Of a stretch of DNA of 64,000 bases, positions 1-12,992 are shown piece after piece. The stretch is from contig JAFBJZ010000915.1 of NCBI GenBank assembly GCA_016785225.1, positions 1,736,001-1,800,000 on the forward strand, read 5' to 3'. The position numbers and the translations under genes were made by a program. Every line of letters starts with the position of its first letter. The stretch's first letter is position 1. The notes beneath the pieces were generated by a model, which saw only the letters and a list, made by a program, of their open reading frames with translations, was not told the origin of the DNA and did not search any database. Source of the stretch: Psettodes erumei. Its lineage: Eukaryota; Chordata; Actinopteri; Pleuronectiformes; Psettodidae.

Positions 1-356
1 ATGTGTGTCAGACAGACAGGCAGGCAGCCGAGATTAGAGTGTGAAGCAGTGAGAGGGAAAACCTAGAAAGAAGAGCAAAGGCAATCAGAGGGTTGGGGGG
101 CGTCAGCAAAAACAGCAAAAAGGCAGAGAAGAAGAAAGAGAGGAGAAGAGAAGAGGGGAGGGAGGTAAAGGGTAATCTGACTCTACCATCTTTCATATTC
201 CAGGTGCCAAACTCAAGAGATGCAATGACTTTAGATGACCAGTCACTACACAAACACCAGCATCCTGTCCTGGAGCCTTGACAGGAGGGGACAAGAAAAA
301 TCCACACTCACTCTGAGGCAAAGACTCTCTTCAACTAACCCCACATCCACTGGATC
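1..356 (+). other. Probable 5' UTR / leader of the dbndd2-like gene
   Basis: This purine-rich stretch precedes the first likely coding ATG at 357. It carries short GACA/GGCA repeats at the start and a possible acceptor-like ttccag near 203, so it may hold one or two non-coding exon pieces. No convincing coding sequence is visible. The true transcription start may lie left of the window. Confidence 0.35.
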
Positions 357-3300
357 ATGTCATCTACCGGGTCATCCAGCCACAAGAAGCGACTAGCTTG
401 TAAGTAACCAAGAGTGTATGAGTAAACAGGCATGTAGCCAAAGACAAAGTGCTACTAAAAGGACTGTCTGGTGCATTGTAACTTTATGTCCTGCACAGGG
501 ATCTCCTCTGCATTGTTGCTGTAAGTTCAGCTTGTGCTTTTCTTTTAGCTCTGGCCAGTAACATATCACATTCATTTCCAGAGCATGAGTTCAGATTTGA
601 ATGGAAAATCTCAGCACGTCATGTGCAAGGGAAGCTTTTATGTAAAATTATGCAGGGGACATACATTTTTTGCTGCTGGTTCACCCACTAATGACTCAGT
701 CAGAACCTCTCAGTCAGAACCATTAGTTAGTTATGTGATAAGATTACATCCATACTTCATATGAGCTACTTTATTTTACATACAGTAAGTGCTGCATGAT
801 TTGCACATATTTTTTTCTAAGATCATTCTAAATTTTCTCGGAAAAGAGTTCCCTCAAGGTTTACTTAAATTATTACCAACTAAAAATTACACACAACCCC
901 ATTAGCAACTCCTTTAAAGATCCAACTGTCCAAAGCAATAATAATAGCCATAAGCCATCTCTTTCTAAACAAATTGGCCTGACATCCTCGTGGTGGTGCT
1001 CCAGTGTTGATCCAGATGAGGTTTAATTATAGTGGCAGGATAATCACTACTTCCTAGAATCTAACTACACTAAAGGAAGAAAGTCTTTATATGGAAACAG
1101 AGAAGAAATGCTAACTGCTACCTGCTTGCTGGAGAAACTTCTTCCTATCTAACTGAACAAATGACCCCACGAGAGCAGTCTGTTGTATTTGAGAGCAAGC
1201 AATTTGCTTTTTTCTCATTGCTGCTTCAGTGAATAAGTTGTTACGTGGGGGTGCATATCAGTGCTCATTAATGTACACAGACAAGAGGCGGAGCACTACC
1301 CATCAGCTCTGTGAACACTACTGAAAGTCCTGTTGTGATTGACCTCAACAGAGAGCAGTGGGCATGGCTGGAGGTCGTCCTTGCATTTAGCCATGAGCGA
1401 AGTGCCTTAATGGCTTTGGGAATGGGGATGGGTATGGCCTGGGAATACACAATCTGATCAAACACTTAGAGAAGTGGATGGTGAGACAAGGTTGAAGATA
1501 CAATCACAGCTTTGGGACCATAGGAACCTGAAAATGACAGTGAACCAATGAAACGGACGCAGACTTCAAGACAAAGAGGATGTGGTTAAGTATTCATTGC
1601 TGGAGGCTTTGGGTTGTTTCCTGCATTATGACATAGTATCACAACGGTGATAATGGTGGGAGCAACACATGGTGTCATAAATGATCGGTCTGGATTTGCT
1701 TTCACCTACATGGCTGTGTGTTGTTGGATATGTGCGTGTGGGCAGTGAGGGGAGTTGGGAAGCACGGCGGGGGAGGTGGCTGTTGTGCAGTGATCTCACT
1801 CATAAATGATTTATGCCTGATGGACTGCTGTGGCTACGAGGCCGGCTGAGGAGAGTGATCGGTGCTGTAAATAACAGCAGTCTTACCTAAAAATGATGTG
1901 GCTGTGTACTGCTAGGAGTTGGGTGACACCATCATTGGCCCCGAGGTGGAGGGGTGGAGTTTGAGCTCTATGGGCTGTCAAATGTGACTGGCCATGCAGT
2001 GCAACTGCCTGACCTGCTCTGTCTCACACACATAAACACCCAGTCCCTTTGTTCACTGAAAACAGAAATATGATCATGAGATTTCTTTCCACTTGCCACA
2101 AGGGGATTGACTGCTACACCATGTGACTCTTCGGTTCAATGGGAACATTTGTTGGCTGCTTCCAGTGCAGGTCCCAGGTCTCTTGATGTATGACTACACT
2201 ATCAAAATGACATGTAGCGGCTAATGCATGCATTGAGTTAGAGCTGAGTGTTTTCATCATAAAAGACAACAATCAAAAGGTAGCCAGAAAGAAGGCAACA
2301 GAGAGAAACATTTTGGGGGGGGGGAATTCTAACAACCCAGGAGATAGATGTGTAATTTGTCACACTGGAATGGGAATATAAAGAGTACCAGTGTGTATTA
2401 TCAGGAGCAGAGCAGCGGAAGTGGTAAAAGGATTAGACAGAGGAAGAATAACCACAAGGATGAAAAGATCATGTGCTTTGGCTAAACGGTCATCTCTGGC
2501 CTTGGAAAGGCCCATCCCCACCCCCTCAGAAAGACACACTACACCTCTAAGTCTTGTGTTTGATACTTGGATGTAAATAACTGCTGACGATCTGATCTAC
2601 AATGATGCAAGAGTGGAAATTTAGGTTTTGCTTAGGTAAGCAGACCCAGTTCAGCTTTTCCTCAAATCAGTGATGCTAGTTGCTTTATAATGCACAGCAG
2701 GCTCAGGTTACATAACACCAAATTAATCTTTCTTTGTCAAACTTCTTTTTTTCTTTCTTTCTTACAAAGAAAAGGCAGTAAGGTGCGTGGACATGCACTT
2801 AGAATGCCTTAGGAGTCTTATCTTGTAAGGCACACAGTTGAAGGATTGCAGGATCAGTATTATATAACAGTAAGCCCAAGGTAATTATGGTTCAGTGTGG
2901 GCTGGGGTGGAGCATGTAAGCAGGTTGGAGGCAAAGGTCTTGTCACAGATCACAAGTCTCGTGGATTACAAGATGTAAAGAATGGCTTACTTTGATGTAA
3001 GCCACCAATATTAGCATGTCTTGCTAACTACCCATGTACTAGTAGTAACCTAGTTGCTTTCCAAGGCAGGAAGCTCGTCCACCTAAATGGATGTCATACA
3101 GACATACAGAATAAATATGCTTAAAGGTTGATGCTGATGTCACAGCACCTCTTGAGTGAAAACTTCATGTCAATCATATCATGGCAAAACCTCATAAGTC
3201 AATGACCTGGATGAAAATGCAGATTTACGGCATAAGCCAGTCCTACAAAGACTACACCTTCATAGGCTGCAGTCACTGCATTAATTCTGGCTTTCATTTC

Positions 3301-6300
3301 AGATGGTGAGGATTCAGAGGTGATTTTCATGTCATAATACTTTTAGTGCATCAGTCCGAGACAGACAATACAATCAGGTAAATCTGTGTGGACCGTGCAG
3401 ATTTGGAGCCTGCTCCATTCCTTTTCTGCATTTTTTTCCTTTTTTCCTTGTCTTTCCTAATCTATGTCTCTTAATATCCTGAGGTGAAGACATCCCTAAC
3501 AAAGCAACAATCAACCAAGATAGCTGTTCTCTGCTTATTGCCCTACCTAAAGTCTTTTCCATGTGCCCTGCATTTCTTATCCTAAATATGGTTAAAGCAT
3601 CAATCTAAGGACTGATTGGCTCCCTGTTTATCAGTATTTATATTTACAATGCTCTTATTTCTTATGCAACAACTGCTCACTTTCTCACAATATATTTTTT
3701 GCCCTTTGCACTGCTTCTGAAAGACTTAAACTTGGACAAGGACCCCTGTCAAAAGCAAGGGAATCCCCTATGGAGGCTGTAAACAGTGGGTCACTTATAG
3801 GACATGGTAGCAAAGTAACTGTAGCCAGTGTGCATGGAGACCTCCCAAATGTCTTCCACAGCAGGGTTGCAGAAAACTCAGAGTCTGTCTGCATTAGTCA
3901 GCCTTTACATACAGTTTTTTCTCCCACGCAGGGGCAGACAGATGGAGATATGCAGCTGAGCCTGTGTGTGTGTGTGTCTGTTGGGCATGCTATCTTAACT
4001 TGGGCATTGACACATGACTTTTAAATGAATAGACAAAGAGAAAGAGATATATGCATAGAGTAAAAGAGAGAGACCCTCACACAGCCATCAGGCAAAAGAG
4101 TTTACATAAGCTGTGTTGTTTCATCATCATCATCAGATGCCTTGTTATTGCTGTAACAGCCTATAGTAACTGGTTTGTCTCAAGCTTTCCACGGTTGTAT
4201 AATAATGACTACAACATGATCATGGTCACTAACAGGAGGGAACAAGGTGGCAGGCTGAGGTCACTGGTAACATGAGTAACTTGTGCTGTTCTTCCTGCTG
4301 TGTGTTGTCTTGTTGGACCAGGGTGGCATGGGTAGATTGATTCCATTTACTATTTTTGTTTTGTTCTATTTTATTTCAGGTGTGTATACAGTATAAATAC
4401 ATGTGGCTGATGAACTGAAAAAAACAGCATTTTGGCATCTGATAAGCATTTAAACACATAAATCTGGTATTTCCATCAAGCAATTCATGCCACTCATTTA
4501 TACAGATTAGTAAATTGTAATTCTTTTTGTGGTAGTGAATGGAAATCTACAGCACCTGGTGTGCAGTGTGTATAAATCATAATGTGTAATACAACAACTG
4601 CTTGTGGGGCAGTTGTGGGAATTACTCGTCATGGAGGATTTTTACGTGTCGCACACACTGGGTGACAAAATGAGCACAAACTTAATTGAATGTAAATCGG
4701 ATGTACACATAGACGAAAGCATGAATACATGAGCATACATGCAGGTTGTGTGAACATCCTCAAACAGATTCATACACACAAATGCCTGCACACTCACAGC
4801 CATAAAAACAATGGTGATATGAGTCAAAGTGTCAGCTCATGGAGCCCATGGGAGAAGGCACAATGTGTGCTGAGGATGCTGCACGGTTACACAACCACTG
4901 CTGGTCAGCTTGGCAGAGGTCGGTTCTCGTGGTACACTTAGGGACACATGCTCTCTTTATTTTCATATCTGTATTTTCTGTATTTTAAAAACTGAGTTCT
5001 GGCACTTTGCAAGTTTTGCAAGGTTTGCAGTGTGAATCTGCAAACACCAATGTAGAAGTAGCTAACTGCAGCTCATAAATATGAATAAAAATATGTGAGG
5101 GATGGCATGTTGCCAGATGCCTGACAAATGCTTATCCCAACCAAAGCAAACACCCTGAAATCCAGTCAAAGAACAGAACACCCATTGTTTTGGCATGGTA
5201 ACCATTACTCATTACTTCAAAATATAACTGCATGCATTGCATATACTGGTTGTTTTCTTTTTTTAAACAAATATTGAATTGTAAGAGTTTTGTATGTTTG
5301 TGTGTGTGTTGTTTTGTTGGTCAGCAGAGACAGACAACTCCCAAAGAGTGTTAGACAACGATTCTGCCCAGCACCTGAAGATGAGGGACAGACAGCGCTT
5401 TTTTGAAGAGGTCTACCAGCACGATATAGACAACTACCTGCCCTCTGCTCACTTGCAGATCGACTGCAGGAAACGTGAGTGACTGTTTTGCTACTTGGCA
5501 CTCCGTCCAGCATAATCATATTAATGATTAAGTTAAAAGTGGGCATAAAATGTTTTCAGACTTTTTTCCTGATGGGCAACTGTTTCATTTTCGCCCTCTT
5601 TGCTCTTACAACAAGAGATTTGGCAAGTTATTTTATATGTATAAAATTCATCCATAGCCATAATAGTCACAGTTTATGAACACGATTTAAATAGATTAAA
5701 TCATTAACTATTCAGGTGAAATACTGAAAACTACTCGGCTCATGTATACAGCTCCTATGGGCAGCATCTCATCAATGGAAGTGAACGTGGATGTCTTGGA
5801 GCAGATGGACCTGATGGACATATCTGACCAGGAGGCTCTCGACGTGTTTCTCAACTCGGGCACCGGATCAGACGAGGGAGTTCTTGCATCCCCGCTACCA
5901 GGTGCACTAATTGTCCCAAAGCCACATTTTGCCAATACTCTTTCAATTCATATTTATGACAGAGGTAAATTCCTTCATTTAAAATCATCAGACATGATGG
6001 GTTTGGTTAAAAGGTACAGTGGGAAATTGATCAAACTGGCATCCTAAAGTCATAATTCTTGAAACTATTAACTCCTCTGGTGATCTCTACATTCTAGAAA
6101 CAATAAAAGATTTAATCTAATCTATATTTCTACTTTTGGTTTTACCATAATTCAGGGTGGTCACATGAGAGGCTTTAGTGATTTGCAATTTTTAGTCACA
6201 CACAGAATGTATACTGACAAGTTCTAACAGCTTTTGTTGACAGAGTGTGACGATGAAGATGAAGATGAGGAGGATGAAGACAGAGAGGTTGTCTACAGGG

Positions 6301-6539
6301 AGCGTGCGCCTTTGAAAAGGCAAAATGAAGTTCGCCGTGGCTCAAAGACTCGCATGTCCTCTATGTCATCCGGTTCAAGTGATACCAGTGGGGCCGGAGT
6401 GGACACACCTGTGATCCAGTCGGATGATGAAGAAGTCCATGCCGACACACTGCTGCTGACCTCTGTTCCCCAAACTAGGGATGAAGAAACAGAGGAGGAA
6501 GATGAGGAGGAACGATGCCTTGCAACTAAATCCTCATAA
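357..6539 (+). CDS. dbndd2: Dysbindin domain-containing protein 2-like (dbndd2), 4 coding exons
   Basis: Coding exons 357-399, 5325-5474, 5716-5901 and 6244-6539 join in phase to give a predicted 224 aa. The signature is GSISSMEVNVDVLEQMDL followed by DISDQEALDVFLNSG, close to the human DBNDD2 core (GSISSMEVNVDTLEQ); DBNDD1 instead has SSVSSLEVHFD. Exon 2 carries MRDRQRFFEEVYQ, equivalent to RERQKFFEDI of DBNDD2. The C-terminus is acidic (DDEDEDEEDEDRE) and has GVDTPVIQSDDEE, matching the family's GADTPLAQSDEEE. DBNDD2 is a small cytoplasmic protein reported to bind casein kinase 1. The first exon (MSSTGSSSHKKRLA) is the least certain part; it was chosen because its phase-1 donor gtaagt at 400 fits the exon 2 acceptor. 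The alternative acceptor three bases downstream would create a stop. At 224 aa it is longer than human isoform 1 (161 aa). Confidence 0.88.
400..5324 (+). other. Intron 1 of the dbndd2-like gene (~4.9 kb)
   Basis: Bounded by donor gtaagt at 400 and acceptor cag at 5322-5324. It contains a G run near 2313, a TCATCA run near 4122 and a short TG tract near 3964. I see no exon, RNA gene or mobile-element open reading frame inside. Its length suggests room for enhancers, but none can be named from the sequence. Confidence 0.5.
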
Positions 6540-7530
6540 ACAATCTCAATCTCATTGAGATACACAGAGTGTGGGAGTTCTCTCTCTGTCTCTCTACATG
6601 TTCATTCCTTTGTTTTTAGGAACCCTAGCATGGCTGTGATTTGCCGTGTATTTTCCTAAATATTTTTCCTGAGAATCTTCGATTTTTACAACTTAAAATC
6701 TATTCTATTTTACGAGTTTCTATAACTGATTGCTTGTTAAAAAGTTTGGCAACAATGTCCCAGCATTTTTTGCGCGATTTGAGTCATACCACTCCTCACG
6801 TGTTGTGGCGGTGATTAAAGAGTGTTCATTTGAAGTTATATTCATCGTAGTGCCAGAGGGAAACCTTTCCAGCCATTGTGTAACACAGGTGCATGTGAAA
6901 CCAAAAGGTTGGCATGCATCTTTACTTAGACCTTTTGGGAAATACACAGGAAAGAGAACATTAAAAAGGTTTTCATCCAACTGTGCTGAGTTCACTTTTT
7001 TGTCTGTTGGGTGAAGATGGCTTTGTAGTGAATGTTAAAAAACATTATGACTTCAAACTGACAGCTCTTGTCAGTACGGCTTGGAGAGGGGAACTGTGCA
7101 GGAATCATCTTGTCAACAATATCAGCATTAATGAATTGCCATGTGCATGTGAAAATCAGATGAATAGAAATGTTTTTGTAAATGCATGTCATTTTGTTCT
7201 TGTTTCTGACTGCTTTACATGTTTTCAATTCTGGAACTACAAACATTACTGACCTATGCAGGTGACGCCTAAACTTAAAGCCAAGTTTCTCCTCTCATCC
7301 ATGTGAGATATAATTTAGGTGATTAAAATATTGTTTATGCTCACTGTACTATATAATATGCGTGTCTGTCTGTATGGGTGTGTCAGTATGTGGGCATGTT
7401 TCGTGAGAATGTGGATGGTCGACATTATTAAACAACCTTTTTGCTGTTTTAATCATGATATCTATCCTTTACCTATTTGAACATCTTGCTGTGTACTAAA
7501 TGAAAATAAAACTGAGGTAAACATCTTAAA
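6540..7530 (+). other. dbndd2-like 3' UTR ending at AATAAA 7505-7510
   Basis: AT-rich sequence after the stop codon, with a canonical AATAAA at 7505-7510 followed by a TG/T-rich stretch. Open frames in this interval on both strands show no family resemblance and are taken as chance. A second AATAAA-like site near 7636 could give a longer transcript. Confidence 0.55.
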
Positions 7531-10500
7531 TTTACTGTATATACCTTTGTTGTCTGATTTTTACTCACTAGCTTTTGGTGTCACTTTATCATGATGCCGT
7601 GTTCTGCAGTTGTTCCTCCATGCAGGTAGAAAAGAATAAACGAATGCTTAACACGCTGTCAAACTTTACAGAGCTTAAGCCATCCACGCACAGTATGTTG
7701 AAGGAGAAGCTCATTTTTCAAAACTACCTTAAAACATGACCCACATGTCAATATGTACATTTTTGCTTGATTCCCCCTTACAGATGTTTTATACTCCCTT
7801 GATCTGTCATATCAAGATTCATATCAATTTTTTAAAAAACTGAAAGGTTTGAAATGAGAGAAAAAAATAATACAATTACATTTCCATGGAATTTACACTT
7901 CTTAGGAAAATCCAGTCCGTTTCATGTACGCATGCTTGCGTTTGAAAAGGAAACACGTTTGACTTCAGTTTGGCCACTGCACAAGGAAATGAAAAGTTAT
8001 TTACTCAAGGCCAGTATAAACAGATCGAAGCAAGCAAATCTTTTTCAAAGTGTATCTGGGTGCCTTAAGTGTTTTAAGACAAAGGTTGACAAGCCTTTAT
8101 TATTCTACAATTATATTAAATGTAGAATATATAATATATATATAATTACATGCATATAATTGTTTTCACTTTTGTCCAACTAAACTTTCTTAGATGCCAG
8201 TGAGGTCCAGATCCAAGCATTTTTTCCCCCGGGGCAATCTGTTGATAATTCCCTGAGGATGTACGTAAACTTAGTGGATTATTATTATTTTCTTTCCTAT
8301 TGCCCAGATTTTTCAGTTTAAAAAAAACTCTGTCCATGTCTCTGTCCATATGATTGTGTCAACCAACCTTGCTTTCCTGCCTCCTCTGATTGAGATTGAT
8401 CACTAATATACTTCCACATCTGAGGCAGATCACTCCAGACTTCACTTCAAATATGTTCATTTACTTCTGCGGTGTCTCAGGAATGTTTGAGCTTACTGTC
8501 TTGGATGACGTGACCACCAGAGGGACTACTCTAAAGACTTACAAGAGGCACATTCAACCCCCAATACTGCCAGAAGAAATAAAAACCTGAGGCTTCTAAA
8601 GCTTCTGTCATTTTTCGTAACTTCACAGCCTAATCCTTCTTTGTTAGCAACTGAACACAGGCATAATGGTCCAGTGACTTCCTAAAGCCAGAGTCAACAT
8701 CAAACAATCCCTCATTTCTAGTTCTACCAATTTGCATAGGTGTTGCCACAGTTAACCCCCCCCCTTCTTTAAACATAGTTATCAAAGGTGAAATTGAGGC
8801 TGTGACCTACTTGAACAATCCTCTCATGACATCCTAATCCAATAGCCCACACAGCAGAACCTGCTTTAAAAACATGAATTCAGTATCATATATCACAATT
8901 ACCATTTACAGAACTATGTTATGTAGCAAAGAATCACTTGCATTGTGTGACAAAACAAAAGAAACTCTGAGAAGAAATTAATAGTGTGGAGCTCTCACTA
9001 TTTCTATTTAGAGTTCTATTTAGCCACGGAGAACTCAAGGGTTGTAACGTTGATGTGGTGGCAAATGTCACAGCTGGTGGGGTCCTGTCTCAAGGTGCTC
9101 TCTAAACACTTTTTAAGATCTAATACAGCTGCATATCAGTATCATTAAAGAAGTGGAAAGAGGACAGTAATGAGAATACAAATCATGTAATTAAGTATTC
9201 TGTCTCTGAAGTTCTCTGGTAAACTGTCAAGTACCTGTTCTGAGGCACATCAGGATGATTAATATCTTCAAAGCATAAAATGGAAGAAGGCAATTGTCTC
9301 ACAACAAAGAAGAACTGCTTTGTGTGTGGATTGTAAATGTGTTCCCACATTCATAAGTTTTGTCTGACAGCTCTCATTTATTCCGCACACAAGTTCATGG
9401 CAAGCTGCCTGGCAATGACAACGTGAACATGGCTCAATCTGTGTGTTCCCTCCACCCTCCAGGACACATGGGTGTTCCTATATATGAAGTCAAATTAGTA
9501 AAGGACAAGAAAAATACTGTATTTATTTTATGTTCTATTGTTTTGCCTGTTAAAAATGAGTCTTACCTTGAGGTTTTGGAAACGGCAATTTAAAAGCCAC
9601 TCAGTCTGCGAGCCTTGTGAGTATGTCTCTCTACTCAGTTTCTGCTTTTCTCAAAATGGGATCAGAGGATGATTACTGGTCTTTGGGGCACTCCAGGCTG
9701 TCCATCAACTACTTTTTTTTTTTTTAAATTTAGCTCATATTTCATGTACTTGTATTCAGTATATAGCTCATATAGTGATATATCATACTGTTTTGTAATT
9801 TACTGTTAAGTAGTTTTTTTTTAAAATATGGGGCTATCTTAGAAAATCAAGTCATTGATAACATTCATAACATAAGTATTCTGTCATTGCCGTATGCCTA
9901 TGCACTGATAGGAACTGTTCCAACTACTGTCTTGTGTTATGATGTCAGGTGCCATTTATGCTCAAGGCAAAAATATTAGTTCAGTTAATGAAGTTAGTTA
10001 AGTTAATATTAATTCAGTTAATGTTACCTGTGGCATGGTACTTGGAGGACAAGATAATAGTTTTTTTTCCTGTATAATGCATTATTATATTGAATGTACA
10101 GTATGTACTGAATTCTGGTTGAATGAGCATGATAATGATGTATAAACTATCATTTGAAAAGTTATTTCACTTGTTTCATCCAGTACTGGACCTATGAATT
10201 TGACCTACATTTGCATGCGTTGTGATGCCAGACATGCATAAGACATGGTAATCTGAGCTATGGGGCTGGGGGGGTACACTTGAGCCGAGCCATGTTTCCC
10301 TGCACACTCAGAGTGCCTAGTTAGTTTATTGTAGTCTCGTAACACTCACAAAATACCCTTCATATGGAAGAAACATGGTGAGGTATATATAGACTCTAGC
10401 TGGTCTTATACACAAATTGTAGGTACAAGACCACCAAATTTAACATAGGTTACAGACAAATAAATGCCGTCAGGCAACCTGCTGCCTGCAGGCATTGTGG

Positions 10501-10578
10501 GCGGTCGTTTCTGCACTATTATTCTGGCTGTGCTTGTCTCTTTCAGAGCACTCCCATAGAGGAAGCAGAGTGATCAAG
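7531..10578. other. Intergenic, dbndd2 to first cadherin gene
   Basis: About 3 kb of AT-rich sequence without a gene I recognise. It has homopolymer T tracts (near 9715 and 9810) and an 8-bp inverted repeat (ATTCTACA/TGTAGAAT) near 8102-8130. A TATATATA box candidate lies near 10384, about 190 bp upstream of the cadherin start codon, and could be its core promoter; that is inference from position only. Confidence 0.4.
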
Positions 10579-12951
10579 ATGAGGAACATTTTCCTGGTTC
10601 TGCTGGTAAGCAACAAACTCTGAATTATCTTCAGTCTTGAAACAAAAATTTGATTAACTTTGAACATCCAGAAGAAAAGGAATGTTTGCAAATGAGAGAA
10701 TGCCAACATGTATAGAGCATGTGGCTGTGTTGAAAACGTCAAAGAAAAGAGGGAGAAACTGTGTATGTGATGATTAACGTGGTTGCAGTCAGATGTTTCA
10801 ACGTATTTATCCAGAACGAGGAAGGTCTTTTCAAACTTTTTAACTGTAGAAATGGCCAGTAAAAGCTACTATTAGATTAGCAGTGACTTTGGGGCTCCCA
10901 TGTAGTTTACTGGTTAAGATGCCAACCTTGAATCGCAATGTCCCTGGTCCCTCTCCTTCATTTCCTGTCATTGCTCTATAGTCTAATGAAGGCACAGATT
11001 AAGTCAATTTCCTTAATTAAAAATAATTTTCCACTGAAAGAGGATTTGATAGAGGTTTTTAACATTGTCATGACAGGGTATGCACCTTTTCACTACTTGT
11101 CTTCCCTAACCCTTCACTTATCCTACTCCAAGTTAAATTTAGAGAAATGGGTTGGTTGCTTTGGTTAAATAAAATAAAATAATTGAAGGTTGATTGAAAG
11201 AAACTATTTAATTAATTCAACCATGTGTTGACAGGAGGAGGGTACTGATTGTACTGCTAATGATTCTCCTACTCCTGTCTTGATTTTCAGGTATGCAGAT
11301 ATACAGAAGATTGTTCCTTTTGCTTTTCTTTCCAATTAAGTCCTAAATCCAAAGACATGCAGATTAGATGAATGTGAAACTCTAAGGTGCCTTTGTGTGT
11401 AAAGACATTCCAATGTGAAAGAAGCCGCAGCCCCCCATGACCCTGTGCAGGATGAGTAGAGATGGGGATAGCTGAGTATTAAAATACATCTAAGGAAGTG
11501 GAGGGAAAATCAAAAAGAGAAACAGATAGAGAGTAAGATAACAGCAATAAATTAAGCCCTGAAAGAGACACTTTATGTAAACGAGAAGTGAATAAATTGT
11601 GATAACATGAACTTGTAAAGTATCTTGAGTTATGCAGGATAACTACAATTTTCCTACTGTTGTAGTTTGTATTGGCAGCCCTGGCAGAGTCTCACAGTAG
11701 GAACTTCAAGAGGCATGCCAAGCGGGTAACTGATTTATACTATTTTATATTATATTTGGAATTGCAAACTCCCCCCAGAATTGTTTTGGCTTTGGCAGAA
11801 ATGATAAGAACTGCACATGTGATCTACAGGAGCTTTTGGCCCGTTCCAAAAGAAGGTGGGTTTTATCTACAATCGAACTATTGGAGGAAGAATCTGGTCC
11901 ATACCCGAAAATAATTTCACAGGTGACGTCATTTTATGTAAATGAAAATCACAACTTATCAATGTGGCAGCTCAGCAAGGTGGTCAGATCAAACATGTAA
12001 ACAACAGCAGCTCAATTGTTTGTGTTTTGACTCTAGATGTTTAATGACAAGACAGACTACAACATGAAAAACCACAAGTTCAGCATAAGTGGAGTGGGTG
12101 TAAATGAGGAGCCAATGGGAATTTTCTCCATTGATGAAGAAACCGGGGTCGTCTACGTCCACAAACCCATTGACAGAGAGAAAATTCCAATCTTCCACGT
12201 GAGCTAATTCTGAATTTTAATACAATTTATATTGATTTTCAAACATCAGAAATCATTAATGAATACCTTTACTCGCAGATGAAGTTTGATATCTTCAACA
12301 AAAAAACTGGTCAAAAAATAGACAATGAACTAGCATTTGATATCCATATCAAGGACATCAATGACAACCCACCTAAATTTTTCAACCCTCAAATCAGTGT
12401 TGATGTAAAGGAAAACACACCAGAGGGTAAGTATACAGTTTTTTTAATTGACTCAGTGTGTGCACACTTTCTTTCTGTAGTCACTCAAGTATCAGACTTA
12501 ATAATAATGAAACAATAATGAAATAATAATGGAAGCAATTAAATGTGACATTGCTATTATGGAGTTCTTGTGAAGTCCAGAGGGTTACAGAGATGTGATA
12601 AAATAATTACAACCCTGAGCTTCATCCTTTCATCCTGTCTCTTATATTTTGAATTGTGTTTGTTTTTCCTCCTATTCCATGCTCCTTACTTGTCTGTCAG
12701 ATATTCACTCTCTTGTGCTTACTTTCCTCAATGTCTTGAAGGTTACTTGCCAGTACAGCTGAGAGTCATGGACAGAGATGAAGGAAACACTTCTAACTCT
12801 AAAGTCACTATCAGTGTGATTTCGCAGAAACCGGAACTGCCGAGGATTGAAGTGGATCAGATTGATGGTAGAATGGCCCAGCTCAGCTTGAAAGGATGTT
12901 TTGACTACGATGTGAGGCTCAGTGACTTATAGTGGGAAGGGGCATATATAT

Positions 12952-12992
<41 letters not shown>
